A DNA stretch of 64,000 nt from Strix aluco (Eukaryota > Chordata > Aves > Strigiformes > Strigidae). Location: positions 84,096,446 to 84,160,445 of the forward strand of contig NC_133971.1 of NCBI RefSeq assembly GCF_031877795.1, written 5' to 3'. The position numbers and the translations under genes are program-made. The first letter of the stretch is position 1. Each line of letters starts with the position of its first letter. Shown here one piece after another: positions 14,101-25,603 of the stretch. The notes under the pieces were generated by a model. The model saw only the letters and a program-made list of their open reading frames with translations, had not been told where the DNA came from and ran no database searches.

Positions 14101-17100
14101 ACGTAAGTCAGCAGGTTGGGGTGAAGATGAACAAGGTACAAGATTGGGCAATGGCATTCCCGCAACAAACCTCAGGAATGCACCAAGGGTAAGGGCCTGA
14201 GCTTGACTGCAGCTGCTTGGCAAAGCAGAGGACACCCCAGCCAGGCTTCTCACTGCTCTTTCACAGTGACTTTTTTCTCAGTGGTCTGATTTCAAGTTGC
14301 CTGTTTGCATCAGGTGAGAGCCAGTTGTTAGCCCAGGCAGCCCAAGCCCAAGGAGATGGGGGACAAAACTGCAGAGACCCTTGGTGCACATAGGACACAG
14401 ACTACACCTATGACTTGCCTTTTCAGCTTCTTTCTGGATGGAAAGGGCAGAGAGGGATTGACTATGTTCACATACACCTCTTTGTGTCACTAAATGTAAA
14501 GACCTCACAAGAATCTCCTGTCAGTGAGGTTTAAAACACTCACATGGAGGTGGTACTTGGTGTCCCCACAGAAATCACTGCCAGAAGATGCTGTGACACA
14601 TGGGAAATGTAGCTCAGCTCAAGGGGAGACTGGGCAAGTACATAGGAGAGAAATCCACTGAGAGTTACTAAATACACAGAATACACAACCAGCTGAAGAA
14701 ATTCCCAAACTGAAGACAGAGATTAGGAGGCTGCTCGAGGGAAGCATCTTATTTGCTTTTCCTGGCTTTGTTCTTCCCTGTCTATCACTTACAGCCACTG
14801 CTGGAGACAGGATACTGAGCTGGAGGAGACCTTGGCCTGACCTGGCACAGCTGCTTTGATGAACTTCCTAGTTACACTAAAGGATCAGTTTCATCCCTTT
14901 TAAGTTAGGAGTGATTCAGGCTCCCTGCACAGTTATTAGAGAGAGATGAACCTCAGAAAAAGCCTTGGCCAAGACTCATCTTCCTCCATTCATCATATAA
15001 AGACCATTCCCTCAGTGCTATGTAAGATGAATCAGTGTCCTAATATCATTTCCAACTGCAAAAATAAGACAATAAAAAACTAATTTTCAAAGTCCTTATC
15101 TTTTTGAGAATTATACATGAAAGTTTAAATATCTTATTTTCTCAAATAATTGTAAAACTGGACACCTTACTTGACTCCTGCTGTAAATCATAAGGTATTG
15201 TAAAAAGTTCATCTGAGAAGACATCTAATGAAAATCTCAGTAAGAACAATTCTTAGATATATAAATAAGTTATTCTTTGTACAGATAAATGTTCTGTTTT
15301 CTTGCACAACTCATCTGATCAGATCAGAAATTTTTTGCAGAGATATTTTTCTGTGTAGTAGACATATATTATCTCCTGTATATTAAAGGTAAGTTCTAAG
15401 CAGGTATGACCCTGTGAATTATCACAACATCCCTTTTACTGGTACTGCTTCTTTTATTGTTCTGCCTGAAAAAACAGGTAGCTCACTGCCCAAGTAAACA
15501 AACTTCATTACGGACAGGCAAGACAAAGCCCCAGACTAAAAATCTCTCTACAAATGGCCTAGCACAGCATGTCCCAACTGGAGCTGTCTGCACCCAGTCT
15601 GTCAGAAGACGTCAGAAGGTGTCTATAAAACAGGTAGAAAAGAACAATAGCACAAACACATACTCACAGCCACACACAGGCAAGGTAAAAAAATGAGGGG
15701 AAATACAAATATTAAATGAACATTCAACACTTGGCCCAACTTTCATTTAATTATAGGTGAAAGCCATTATTGCCCTATAGCACAAGACGGCCTTGAGTTT
15801 TTTTTCCCCAAACCTGGAATAGTTCTGTGGGCTTTTAAGCGTTACAATAAAATTTAAAACCAAAACCTGATCACAGTGTTTAAGTTCTCTCGTAAAAGCT
15901 GGGATTTGGAACTTAGATTAAAGTCTAGGCAAGTAGTGTACCTCAGGTATTTGATAATTAAGCAATACAATTAATTTGTTGTTATGGGTAATGCATCTTT
16001 ATACAGGGATGTGGAGTATGCACACACATGCGAAGTAGTGGTGAACTTCATTTCTGTCCCCCACATCACATGGATTCTGTGATTATTTTAACAGCAGCAT
16101 TTGTTTTTCCTTATTTCCATTGTTTAATTGGAACAAAAACAACCTGCAGCCTCACTCATAAAAATCATAAATCTCCCAGTTCAGTAGTCTGTTCAGTCGA
16201 ATTGTGTTCAAGCTCTTAGGCAGTATGAGAACTCAGGCAGTTCAGGAAGTGTTTATACAGATAAGAGATTTGCAGAGAGAGGGGGCAAAAAAAGTGCATG
16301 ATTCATGTGGAATTTCAGTTATTCTGGGGCTCAGAGGAACAACAAACACAGCGGGGATTGCGAAGAGGGCTGTGGGTATGATAGCACCACAGAACCTTGG
16401 TCCTCTTTTAGGAGCTTTCTCTTGCTTTAGATACCAGGCAGACGAACTGAGTAACAAGCTGGGGAGGTTTGGTCTCTTGCGTATGTCTAGATTTGGGACT
16501 GAGAGGCTTATGGCAGAACCGTCCACCTGCTGGCAGATCAACAGCGGCTGTAAGCGAGCATCACATCAAGAATGACAACAGGCAACATAAGGAGACGTGC
16601 GCACCTTTCATGTTGCCTGGAAAGATTGTGACGGAAGAGTTAAAGAAATGCATAACACATTGCGTGGCTTACAAACAAAAGCAAAATTAAACAAAAAGCA
16701 ATAACTTATCCCTCAGAAGTCATCGATTTCCCCTATTCTCACACTGAGTGCTGCAGCGTCAGGAATCTGTGTCTGCAGCCAGCACCAGGAAATCCTGACT
16801 CCTGGGTCTAAAGCTTGAAGGGATGATTAGCTGCAGCAGAATAGCACATAGGCAGAAGCATGGCCAGGAATGAAACATTCAGGAACCTAATGTGAACAGA
16901 ATGAGTCCTATAAAAAGGACAATAAATGAAAGAGGGCATCAAGCTAACTCCTCTTCTGCTTTCACTCTGGGAAAGTAAGCCACAACTTCAGAGGGTAATG
17001 GGCAGACAGAAATGTGAAATAACATGTCAAGGTGCTGAGAGCTTGAATTCTGGGACATTGATCATATGCAGTTATATGTAGCAGTGAAAAGAGGGGTCTT

Positions 17101-20100
17101 TCTAAGCTGTTGGAATAATAAAGGAAAATTTAATATTAAATGGTTTTCAACTAGTTAAAGGAATATGCCACCAAAGTTTCTAAATTAATTTGTCCTGGGA
17201 AGCTTTTTGAAGTTGCTGAATCCAATGTAAGAGCGCAAGAGTACAATGACAGGGGCTGTCCTTCTGCTTGCACATGATGAGCGAGTAATTTAATTAAATG
17301 CAAGTAATACAGGAAATTTCCTTAACCCAGCCAGGGGACACATGATCCTGAAAAGGAAGGTACTAAAGGAGCACAAAAATTACATAAATTCCTGATTTTG
17401 TGATCCCTGTAAAAGTTGTTAAGAGCTAGATAAACAAACTTATTTTCCCAGTAGCATGAATGTAGTGGGAAGTGAAAGGATTAGTTTGATTTCACTTGTG
17501 ACAGAACACTTACAAACCATGCTAAGGGTTTAGGCCATACAGATGGGGTATTTTTCAAAAGATAGCTCTCATAGCCGCATTGCCTTGACTGTTTGAAACT
17601 GAAAATTTTTAAGAACATTTCAGGATATCTGGTTGAAATACCTGCCTGGAGATCTGCAGCTGTCATACAAGTAAGGCTGTCCAATGACTTTCAAGAGTGA
17701 AGGTTGAAGTCAGTGTTGGCTGAATTGCGTAGATAACAGAGGATGTGGAGATGAATAAGAGTACCAAAGGACAGCACAGAGTCACTAGTAAGTCCTGATC
17801 TCTTGATTTGTGTAACCAAATACCACAAATGTAAAAGCAAGGTTTCCAGGTTTGCTATTTGGACTTAGCAAATCTCTACTTAGGTACGAAAGGATGTAAA
17901 AGTCTATCCAAGTATTTGGACCAAGCAACTATTTAACATATTCCAGAAGAGATAACTGGGGTACAATAAGGCTGGAAGCAAAAATTCACAACAGGAAATA
18001 CATGTTTAAAATGCAGGTGCTCTATCTGATTGACCAGGGATATAGATTGAGTTACTATAAGCAAAGTCCCTAACTCAATGTACAGCTGCAGACGAGAACT
18101 GCTTTTGAGCTGATATCGAACATATTACACTTTTATATTTAAAGAGACAGGCTTTTAACGATCAATTTAAAATATGCTTTTAGAGGTGAATCCCATGTTA
18201 ATGCTTTCCCAGATTTGTCTCACTATAGCTGGCTCTTTTACTTATACAGCTCAAATGAAATTCCTGGTCATCCAAGACACCCTCCCAAGGTCCACCATGA
18301 GCTCCTGGCTTACTTTGGATCCACGTCTGACTTTGGGGTGACAGTTTGCAGAGCTGTCTAGACACAGGTCGGCCCCATTCTGCATGGCAAGAAAATAAGA
18401 GTGGCAGAAAGCCAGACCCTTACTCAGACAGTTTATAGTAGACCCTCATCTTCTCTGGACTGGCTACAGGGACAAGGGCAAATGCACATGGATCATTTAG
18501 GCTACCTGCATATACGTTCTGCATATGCCCCAGGAGCAAGGCAGAGTGCTGGTCATAATACTCTAACACCAGATTTTCCCAGGCTTTGCCTTGTCTTGTG
18601 GAGGAACCAGGTGCACTGGGGATTAGCAGGCATGATGGCATTCATGCTGCTCCTCTCTGCTAGCTGTGTGCAACAGGGCACCCAAACCCTCCCCTCATCT
18701 TCACTCATTTCTGGTTTAGTTCATGTTGGCACCATCCTTTCAACCTTTCCCAGGTAGGTCCTGACAAAGCTAGGAGTCAGCTCCTTGCTCCTCAGCTGAA
18801 TTGCGGATACATCTAATGTATAAATCACCTAGGGTCATGTTTCCTCTGCTGCTTTCTGTTTAGAGAGTCTCCAACTCAGAGGCAGTGAGTGTTACAAGAC
18901 ACTGTCAGACACATACCTATGCTTGAGGTCCCACAGCCTGTGATCTGCTGCGGAGAGTCCCTGACTCCTTGCTGATCATTCTGGCTACTTTTCTCTATGT
19001 TCAACTTTGAGCAGTTAAGATTTTTTTGGTTTGTTTTGCTCTGTTTACAAAGCAGCCAGCATAGCTGTGCTTCCTTACCCCACCTGCAGAACAGTAAATC
19101 ATCCAGTATCTCAGTGCAGATGGGACAGAGGTCAGTGTTTGTCCAGTGCTTAGAGAGTTGAAGAGGATTGATAGCAATGCCACAATTCTTCTGTGCTGTT
19201 CTGAGTAAAACCAGAGTTTGGCAGCTGAGTCCAACAGAACAATACACATGTCATTTGTGCGTTAAAGTGCCTTCAGCCTGACTACCCAGTCATCAACATG
19301 CTACTCCTACCACATCACCCTGCAAACAACTGTGTTCATTGGCATGCTTGCCTGTTTATTTAGGTGTGTGACAGGCTTCCATTGTTATTTGGATCAAATT
19401 TGCCTCATTATGTTCATTCCAAGCACTGCTTGCGTGCTGTTTTGTAGACATCTAGACATTTTCCCAGAGGCCAGTGCAAGAAAGAAATATTGGTATTGAC
19501 CTCACAGACTTGCGCTACAGATAAGAGGTATTCGGAATGTCAAGGAACTTAAGGCTTGATGCAGTTGCAAGAGAATATTACACTCCACAGGATTTCAAGC
19601 AGGTTTTCTTTTCTGGAGACTCAGTGTTACTCCCCCTAATGCAAGACCTCAGGGGAAAACTGCTCCATGCAGTTGCAGCCTATAAAGAAGAAAAACAGCC
19701 TACATGCGATGACTCTCTTCAGAGTATCACCTTACCGCCATCTCTGATCTGCAGACTGTCCAGTTCTGCTTATCTTTAATCTATGTTTATCATCTGTGAT
19801 ACCCTGGGTAATAATACTGACACAACTCTCTTACTGTGGGAACTCAGTGTTCAAGAGCTTGCAGCAGCTATAAGAGGAACAGCAACAACAGATCTTAATT
19901 ACCTGGAACCAAAAAGGACACCACTTAGGTGCTCACTAATAAAAACTCATAATAATGTTGAGTCTTTAATAAAAAAAGTTAACTAACCTTGGAGGCTAAA
20001 GTTGAAAATGAGGAAGATGTATGTGCAAGGCTTCGGTCGGGCTTCCAGCACCATCAGGACCTTCCAGGAGCTGCTGTATTTCAGGACAAATCTTTTAAAT

Positions 20101-21024
20101 GGACAGTTACATTTACTGGTGATTGAATTCCCAACACATGGACACATTTCAGGTTAGTGGGGCCCCATGCTCAAACCTCAGCCCTTTCATTGCCACTATT
20201 CCAACATGTCAAAGGGAGCCAGTCTTCCTGACTCTGAGCACTAAACAGCACAGTGCTCACAGAACTGAGATGCCTATGACAAACCCCATGAAACCCACCT
20301 TTGCAGACCTCCTGAGGGCAAGGTCTGGGTTTTGCACAGTTGCATAACTGGCTCAAGAAGTGACCTGCTGATGGGGACATGGGAAGACTTGCTGGCTCCC
20401 TGCCTCTTGCAGCTGGGGACTGCCCACTTCCCAGCAGCCCTGTGCTAGGACAGGTGCCCACCTGGTGCCAAGCCACCACTCATGTAGAACCACTTGTGGC
20501 TTCAGAGCCATGGAATTGCCACAATGTGTGCCACAGAAGCCATTTCCAAACAGTGACCCAGTTATAGCCAAACTCCCTTTTCCTGACCTGCTTCCCATTT
20601 TTCCACTGCCTCTTAAAGCCAAATTTGACTTATGCATTGGAAGAACTGGAGAGAGATTTCTTCCTACTCCTGATGTGGGATTCACTGTCTTTTACCATGC
20701 CACTCTGGTCCTTGACACCCTCTTATACATCCTATTCTCCCTCAAATACATCAATGTAAAATCAGATGCAGCATTCAGTATATATGCAGATAAGATGTAC
20801 ATGGATTTGATATGTAGCTCCATGTTACAGTACATGGCATACCTGTATCCAACTGCAATTTGTCTCCTTGGCACTTTAAGCATTGTTGGTCTTGCCACCT
20901 ATGTCTGGCAGCTCAGGCAGTTTCTCAGCAGCATCTACCTGAGGTTCTTGTTCTTGGCTGCTTGTTTTGAATACTTCATTTTGCAGCTGGTAAGATAAAT
21001 CCTTGTCCTTTCCACCCTTGTAGG
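5104..21024. other. Intergenic, no gene recognised
   Basis: About 16 kb of unique-looking, mostly AT-rich sequence. No frame shows a known domain. Two patches are richer in CpG and GC (13.9-14.25 kb and 16.3-16.6 kb) and might be regulatory or old-repeat derived, but I cannot name them. Near 5,234 and 5,276 the string CTACATGGTGA occurs twice about 42 bp apart, a small local duplication. An AT-rich run of TA and CATA steps spans about 11,352-11,398. The longest open frame (20,465-20,998) is discussed under rejected items. Confidence 0.55.
8586..8622. repeat. Inverted repeat with perfect 14-bp palindrome
   Basis: ATTAGCATA at 8,586-8,594 is repeated inverted at 8,614-8,622, and the right arm sits within the perfect palindrome TTAGCATATGCTAA (8,608-8,621). 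The half sites resemble POU/octamer-type AT-rich motifs. A regulatory role is inference only. Confidence 0.6.
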
Positions 21025-21145
21025 TCTTCAAGACTTGACTACCCAAGTCCCTAAGCAACCTGATCTAATTAGATCTGCTTAGAGGGAAGGTTGGGCTAAA
21101 TGGCCTTTGGAGGTGCCTTCAAACCTAAATCATTTTACAATTGTC
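21025..21145 (+). mobile_element. CR1 3'-end fragment
   Basis: About 120 bp match the terminal part of an avian CR1. The phrases GTCTTCAAGACTTG, AGCAACCTGATCTA and GGTTGGGCTAAATGGCCTT are followed by the characteristic CCTTCAAACCTAAAT run. The fragment is severely 5'-truncated and diverged, so it is an old insertion. The terminal short-repeat tail is degraded. Confidence 0.75.
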
Positions 21146-24014
21146 GTGCCTGAAACAAAGATCCAAGAGGACTAGCATTTAGTCAAGGTGGATGATCAAG
21201 GATGGGGTAAACATGTAGCAGATGAGTTTGAGACACCCATGAGGCCATGAAGCCCAAGATGGCAAAACTGGGATGACTGGCAGCTGGGTGGTCAAACCAC
21301 CAGAGAGAAGCTTAGCAGGCCATTTGGTGCCAAGAAAGGGGAGGACAGTCTATGATGGGTCTGGTGGCCCTGGTGGGTCCCATCAGTACCAGGCAGGAAG
21401 TTGAAAAAACAATCTGAGCATTTGAAGAAATCACCTGAGCATGTATGCAGGCAGAACATGAGAAAAGGAATAAAAAAAATTATCTTTAGTAAGTGCACTT
21501 AACACCAACAGGATGGGTTATAAATTTAACACTGCATTTGTAAAGAGTTGGGACTTCTCTGTTCCTGTTGGATGGATGCAAAACAGCAGTTCACTCCATG
21601 GAGAAGGAAGAAGCTAATATGTGATAAACACAGCACAGTCTGCCCCCCTAAGCACAGGAGAACATTAGACAGGTAGGGGTAAGGATCTAAATATAGTTGA
21701 TTTAACTCTTTCATAATTTGACCAGCATAGACTAAAGGCTCACTTTCCTTACTGTCTAAGTACAATCCCAGATCTGCCATTATCAACTCTAGAAGAGAAA
21801 GAAATATTACTTACATTATATGGTCAGGTAAGGTTCATGCTATTTTTGGATGAAGACAGGGTGCAGAACCCATGAGTGACTTCATTAAGAAAATAAAGAT
21901 TTACAAAAGAATTTACCAACACATGGGCAACGACTGGAAGAGTGCAGAGTTACACTCCCAGGGCCAGTTGGGCATGGTACATAGGGAGATTTTATGTGAA
22001 GGCTTTTTGTTCTAACAAGAAGTAATTCCCTGAGTGGAAATCATGTTTATGACCCTTTTCATAAGCCTCTAAAGCCACTTGTTTTTGTTGGACACTAAAC
22101 GGGATTTTGGCAAAGAAGTGACAAAGGAAGAAGCTTAACAATCAGTAAAAAACACTGCAAGAACAGAATAAAACATGTACACCTTGTGACAATCATTATC
22201 CAGAAACAGGTTATTTCAAGCAACAATCTCAAGCAGCAACCATCTGCACTGACAGCTATATTAATTCATCTGCACTTAGATGGAGACAGGGACATCAGAC
22301 CTTTAACTTCAATTCAGGTTACTTTCCAAAATCAACATTCACCAAACTCTTGTTGAAATGAGCCGTCACAGAGCCAGGATTGCACATTCATACCACTATG
22401 TTAAGCTGCTATTGAAGTTAATGGAAGATCTGCCATTATCTGAAACTAAGGCTTTTCACACACAGCTGATGTCTGGTGAGATTTCGGGGTTGTATTTGAA
22501 ACCAAATTACTCTGAATCTGGCTGATTTATTCTATTATTAACTTATATTGTTCATGCTTTTAAGATAGTTGACAAATCTGTTTTACTTCCCCCTTTCACA
22601 TCCACCTTTTAGATACCTATTTTTACAGGTTACTTTAGTGTAATCACACTATACATTAACTGTGACGATGTTATGCTCAAAATTCATTCCTGCACCTCGA
22701 CTTTCCCAGAAAAGGCATACAATGGACTGGTTTCTTCAGTTGTCTTCTTACATCAAGCTTCATAAAGTGGGGATGGGGCTCTGAAATCGGGTACCTCTTC
22801 ATTGTAGGACACATACTTGGTCATCAGCAAAGCCAAGCTTATAGAAGTCCAGCTGGCACATCTTCCTACAAGTCTCACCTATTCCAGCAGTCAGTTATCC
22901 AGACTCGATGATTAGTCTTCCGGGTTGTACCTTGACAGTCCTTGTACCTTGCCTGCTAACATTCCACCAGCCTTTCCCAGAGTTGTTTCAAGGAACATGA
23001 AGCAAGAATATGTGTGTCCACCACAAAGCCCTGGCATGAAGCGTCCCAGCCTTTCCAAAGCATTGCTTGCTGCACACAGGGAACCAGGATTATGCATACT
23101 GTAGTAGCTTGTGGCCCACTGTATTTTCCATTGCTTTCATAGGATTATAAGGAACTGAAAGTTCATTAAAGGCTCCTAACTGAACTTCCCTATTCCTTTG
23201 GTTTTTTTCCTCAAGGGCTCACACTTTTCAATCATTCTGATCACAAATTGTGAGGAACTGGGGTGAGAAGGAGCATGGAATTGAGGTAGTTTCCTCCTTT
23301 CCCAAAATTACAGCCACTTCAAAACATGCCATATTCTCTACAACAGAAATTACATTCATCATCACCCAGGAAAAATCCCTTTGTATGCTGCAATTTTTCC
23401 TCCTGGCAACAGTTTTGAAAGCCTCTTCTCCAGCTGTGCCTCTACTTCTCATGTTCCCCCTTCTCTGAACAATACCATGGGTCTGCCTCCATCATCTCTG
23501 GGGTAATCACCCCAGGTCACTTGACTGCTCAAGCAGGGCAGATGCATGAAGCATGGTGAGAACAATGGGTTGATTGTTCTGCTCCAGACTGTGGTGGTCA
23601 TGCACAGGTATGAATGACGGGGGTATCCCTGCACAGCCCTAATCTGCAGCTTTGCTTTGCCTAAGTTCCTTTCACTCACTTCCAAATAAACAACCTACCC
23701 TGCTTTAAACTGTCCCCTTTGGTCCTAGTTTTGCTTATTTTACACCCTTGTTTTTAATTTTGGCCTTGGTCAGTAACTCCACTCTGCTTTTGCCATCTTT
23801 CAACATTATTCAGCTAAGTGAGCTCCCAATGAATCCTTTCACATCTTTTGTCTATAAGTTTCATCCACTACTGTTTTATTAGTTTAACCCCAGGCTGGGT
23901 TGGTTGTGTGCTTTTCCTCATGTCCAGCAGTTTCTTTCGTTGCTACCTTGTTAGTTACCCTCCAGTGGATTCTCCATCCACAGAGACTTAGACAGATACA
24001 CAGAAATAAGATTT
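21146..24014. other. Intergenic, no gene recognised
   Basis: No coding or RNA feature supported. Sequence between two old CR1 tails; ordinary AT-rich composition. Confidence 0.55.
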
Positions 24015-24113
24015 AGTGTTGGCAATAGGCCTGATCTAAGCAGGAGGCTGGGCTAAATCTCTGGGTTATAGGACCTCCATAGATCTCTCCCCACCACTGT
24101 TTCTGTGATTTCT
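24015..24113 (+). mobile_element. CR1 3'-end fragment (old)
   Basis: A short, diverged copy of the CR1 terminus: TAGTGTTGGCAATAGGCCTG, then AAGCAGGAGGCTGGGCTAAA, a GACCTCCATAGATCTCTCC segment, and a tail TTTCTGTGATTTCT. Plus-strand orientation. It belongs to the same general CR1 3'-end type as the 21.0-kb fragment rather than the 37.1-kb copy. Confidence 0.65.
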
Positions 24114-25060
24114 GCATGACACAGCACCTGTTAAGGATGCTTTCTGTCTGTGACTCTGCATTTGGGACCTCTGAACTATAACATCAAACAGTCTTTGAAC
24201 TATAACTTTGCATAACATTTTGGCTGTCCTAGGCATACTTGCTCATGCTCAGAATAAGACCTGTATAGGGACTAGAAAAATCTAAGATTCCAATGAAAAC
24301 ATTTCTATAAAAATTGGTAGCTCCACCAGTCCAATGCCAATACGACATGCCTTTGGATTAAGCTGCTTCTTACACTGACAACCCGTCTGCCAGGGAATAG
24401 ACTTAACACTTCCATCACTAGATCACGCAATTCAAAACTTCCAATGGGCTGTGTCCTTTCCTGCCACCACATAGTTATTTTGTTGTTGGTTCCAGGCTGG
24501 AGAGCTGGTGGAATGCATTCTTGCAAGGCCTAATCTTAAAATCATTTTGATTTGTACAAAGTATTGGATCAGTCCTGCATCCTAATTCCAGAACTGGTCA
24601 GATGGCAGAAAGCAAAGTGCATTCTAAGATAACATATTGGAATGCCATAAGAAGCAATAATGAGTAAAATTTGTTTTCATAGTGAAACATTTAATATGCA
24701 TGACATACACTGCACAATTGCTCACATTCTTAAAATGAAATGGATAAATGTTTCCAGCAGGCATCATCTCCTAACAATTCTTTCAAGTTGATGCCAAAGG
24801 AAAAAAAAAAAAAAAAGAGCTAGTAAAATTTCTGTACAGAACATACCAATATCGTCTCCAAAGCTATCAGACATGTTTTCATGAAAATTAAAGTCAGGTT
24901 AAAAGAGGCATCCAAAATATATTTTTTTCTAAGGGTGGGGATAAGTAAGTGAATCACATAAGACCACTGTTTCACATAAGTTATTCTGTTTCCATTAGAG
25001 GAGGGCTGTGGACAAGAGCTTTCAAACCATATTTATCTGTATTTACAATTTCAATTGAGC
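24114..25060. other. Intergenic, no gene recognised
   Basis: AT-rich. Contains an A16 run listed separately. Nothing else supported. Confidence 0.55.
24801..24816. repeat. A16 homopolymer
   Basis: Sixteen consecutive A residues. No retrotransposed body is recognisable on its left side. Confidence 0.9.
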
Positions 25061-25603
25061 TTAGGTGCAGATCTGATCAAATGTCTCATAAGATGTGACC
25101 CCAAATGGCTGAATGCTTGCAGAGGAGTGTAAAATCCTGTTAGTGTAGCTGGCAACACCAAAATCTGCCCACATATAGACAAGGTGCTTATCTCCCAGGT
25201 TTACAAAACCAAATGCAAAAAAGTTGACCATCTGCTTTCTGAACATATTTATACTACTGGTCCCATCCTTCTTGCATACATAGCACTTGAAGCAATCCCA
25301 AACACTCTCTAGTCCATAACCCCTTCCATCTTTCCAGGTACCTTTTTCTATCGCTTCAGCCATTACCTCTGCACCTTTTCCAAGTAGTTTTAGAACATTC
25401 GCTTCAATCTTTCTGCTTTAAGAGGCTTGTGCTAACTTTGTACTGAAATAATCTGTTGTTATTGCCCCACCCCTGCAGTTGTCTGCTTCTCTGTCTAACC
25501 ATGCACAAAATTTTACCATTTCTTGTTTGTCTATAAAATGTCTGGCATGTGGTAGACATTGACACAAATTAATAATAATGTTCATTTTGCAGGCTGGGAT
25601 CAT
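25061..25603 (-). pseudogene. Decayed unidentified protein remnant (possible viral nucleoprotein-like)
   Basis: Two adjoining minus-strand open frames, 25,418-25,603 and 25,061-25,363, lie close together in different frames. A stop ends the upstream one and a frame change separates them, as in a once-continuous coding region that decayed. Composition is protein-like (few low-complexity runs, ordinary Trp, Tyr, Cys and charged residues), unlike the surrounding chance frames. The distal frame ends at a natural stop (TAA) shortly after a segment with VYMWADFGVASY and SIQPFGVTSYE. That pattern reminds me loosely of the C-terminal part of nucleoproteins of negative-strand RNA viruses, some of which exist as old genome copies in vertebrates, but the resemblance is weak and unverified. 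Alternatives are a processed pseudogene of a host gene or a gag-like remnant. No clear poly(A) tail or flanking duplication was seen. Confidence 0.35.

Noticed and set aside
16204..16575. 123-codon plus-strand open frame
   Set aside because: An opposing 99-codon frame is open over the same bases. No family is recognised and the start context is arbitrary.
20465..20998. 177-codon plus-strand open frame with hydrophobic stretches
   Set aside because: It is the longest frame outside repeats, but other frames are also open, no domain is recognisable and it stops just before a CR1 tail. Hydrophobicity follows from T-rich DNA. It would be worth one database search.
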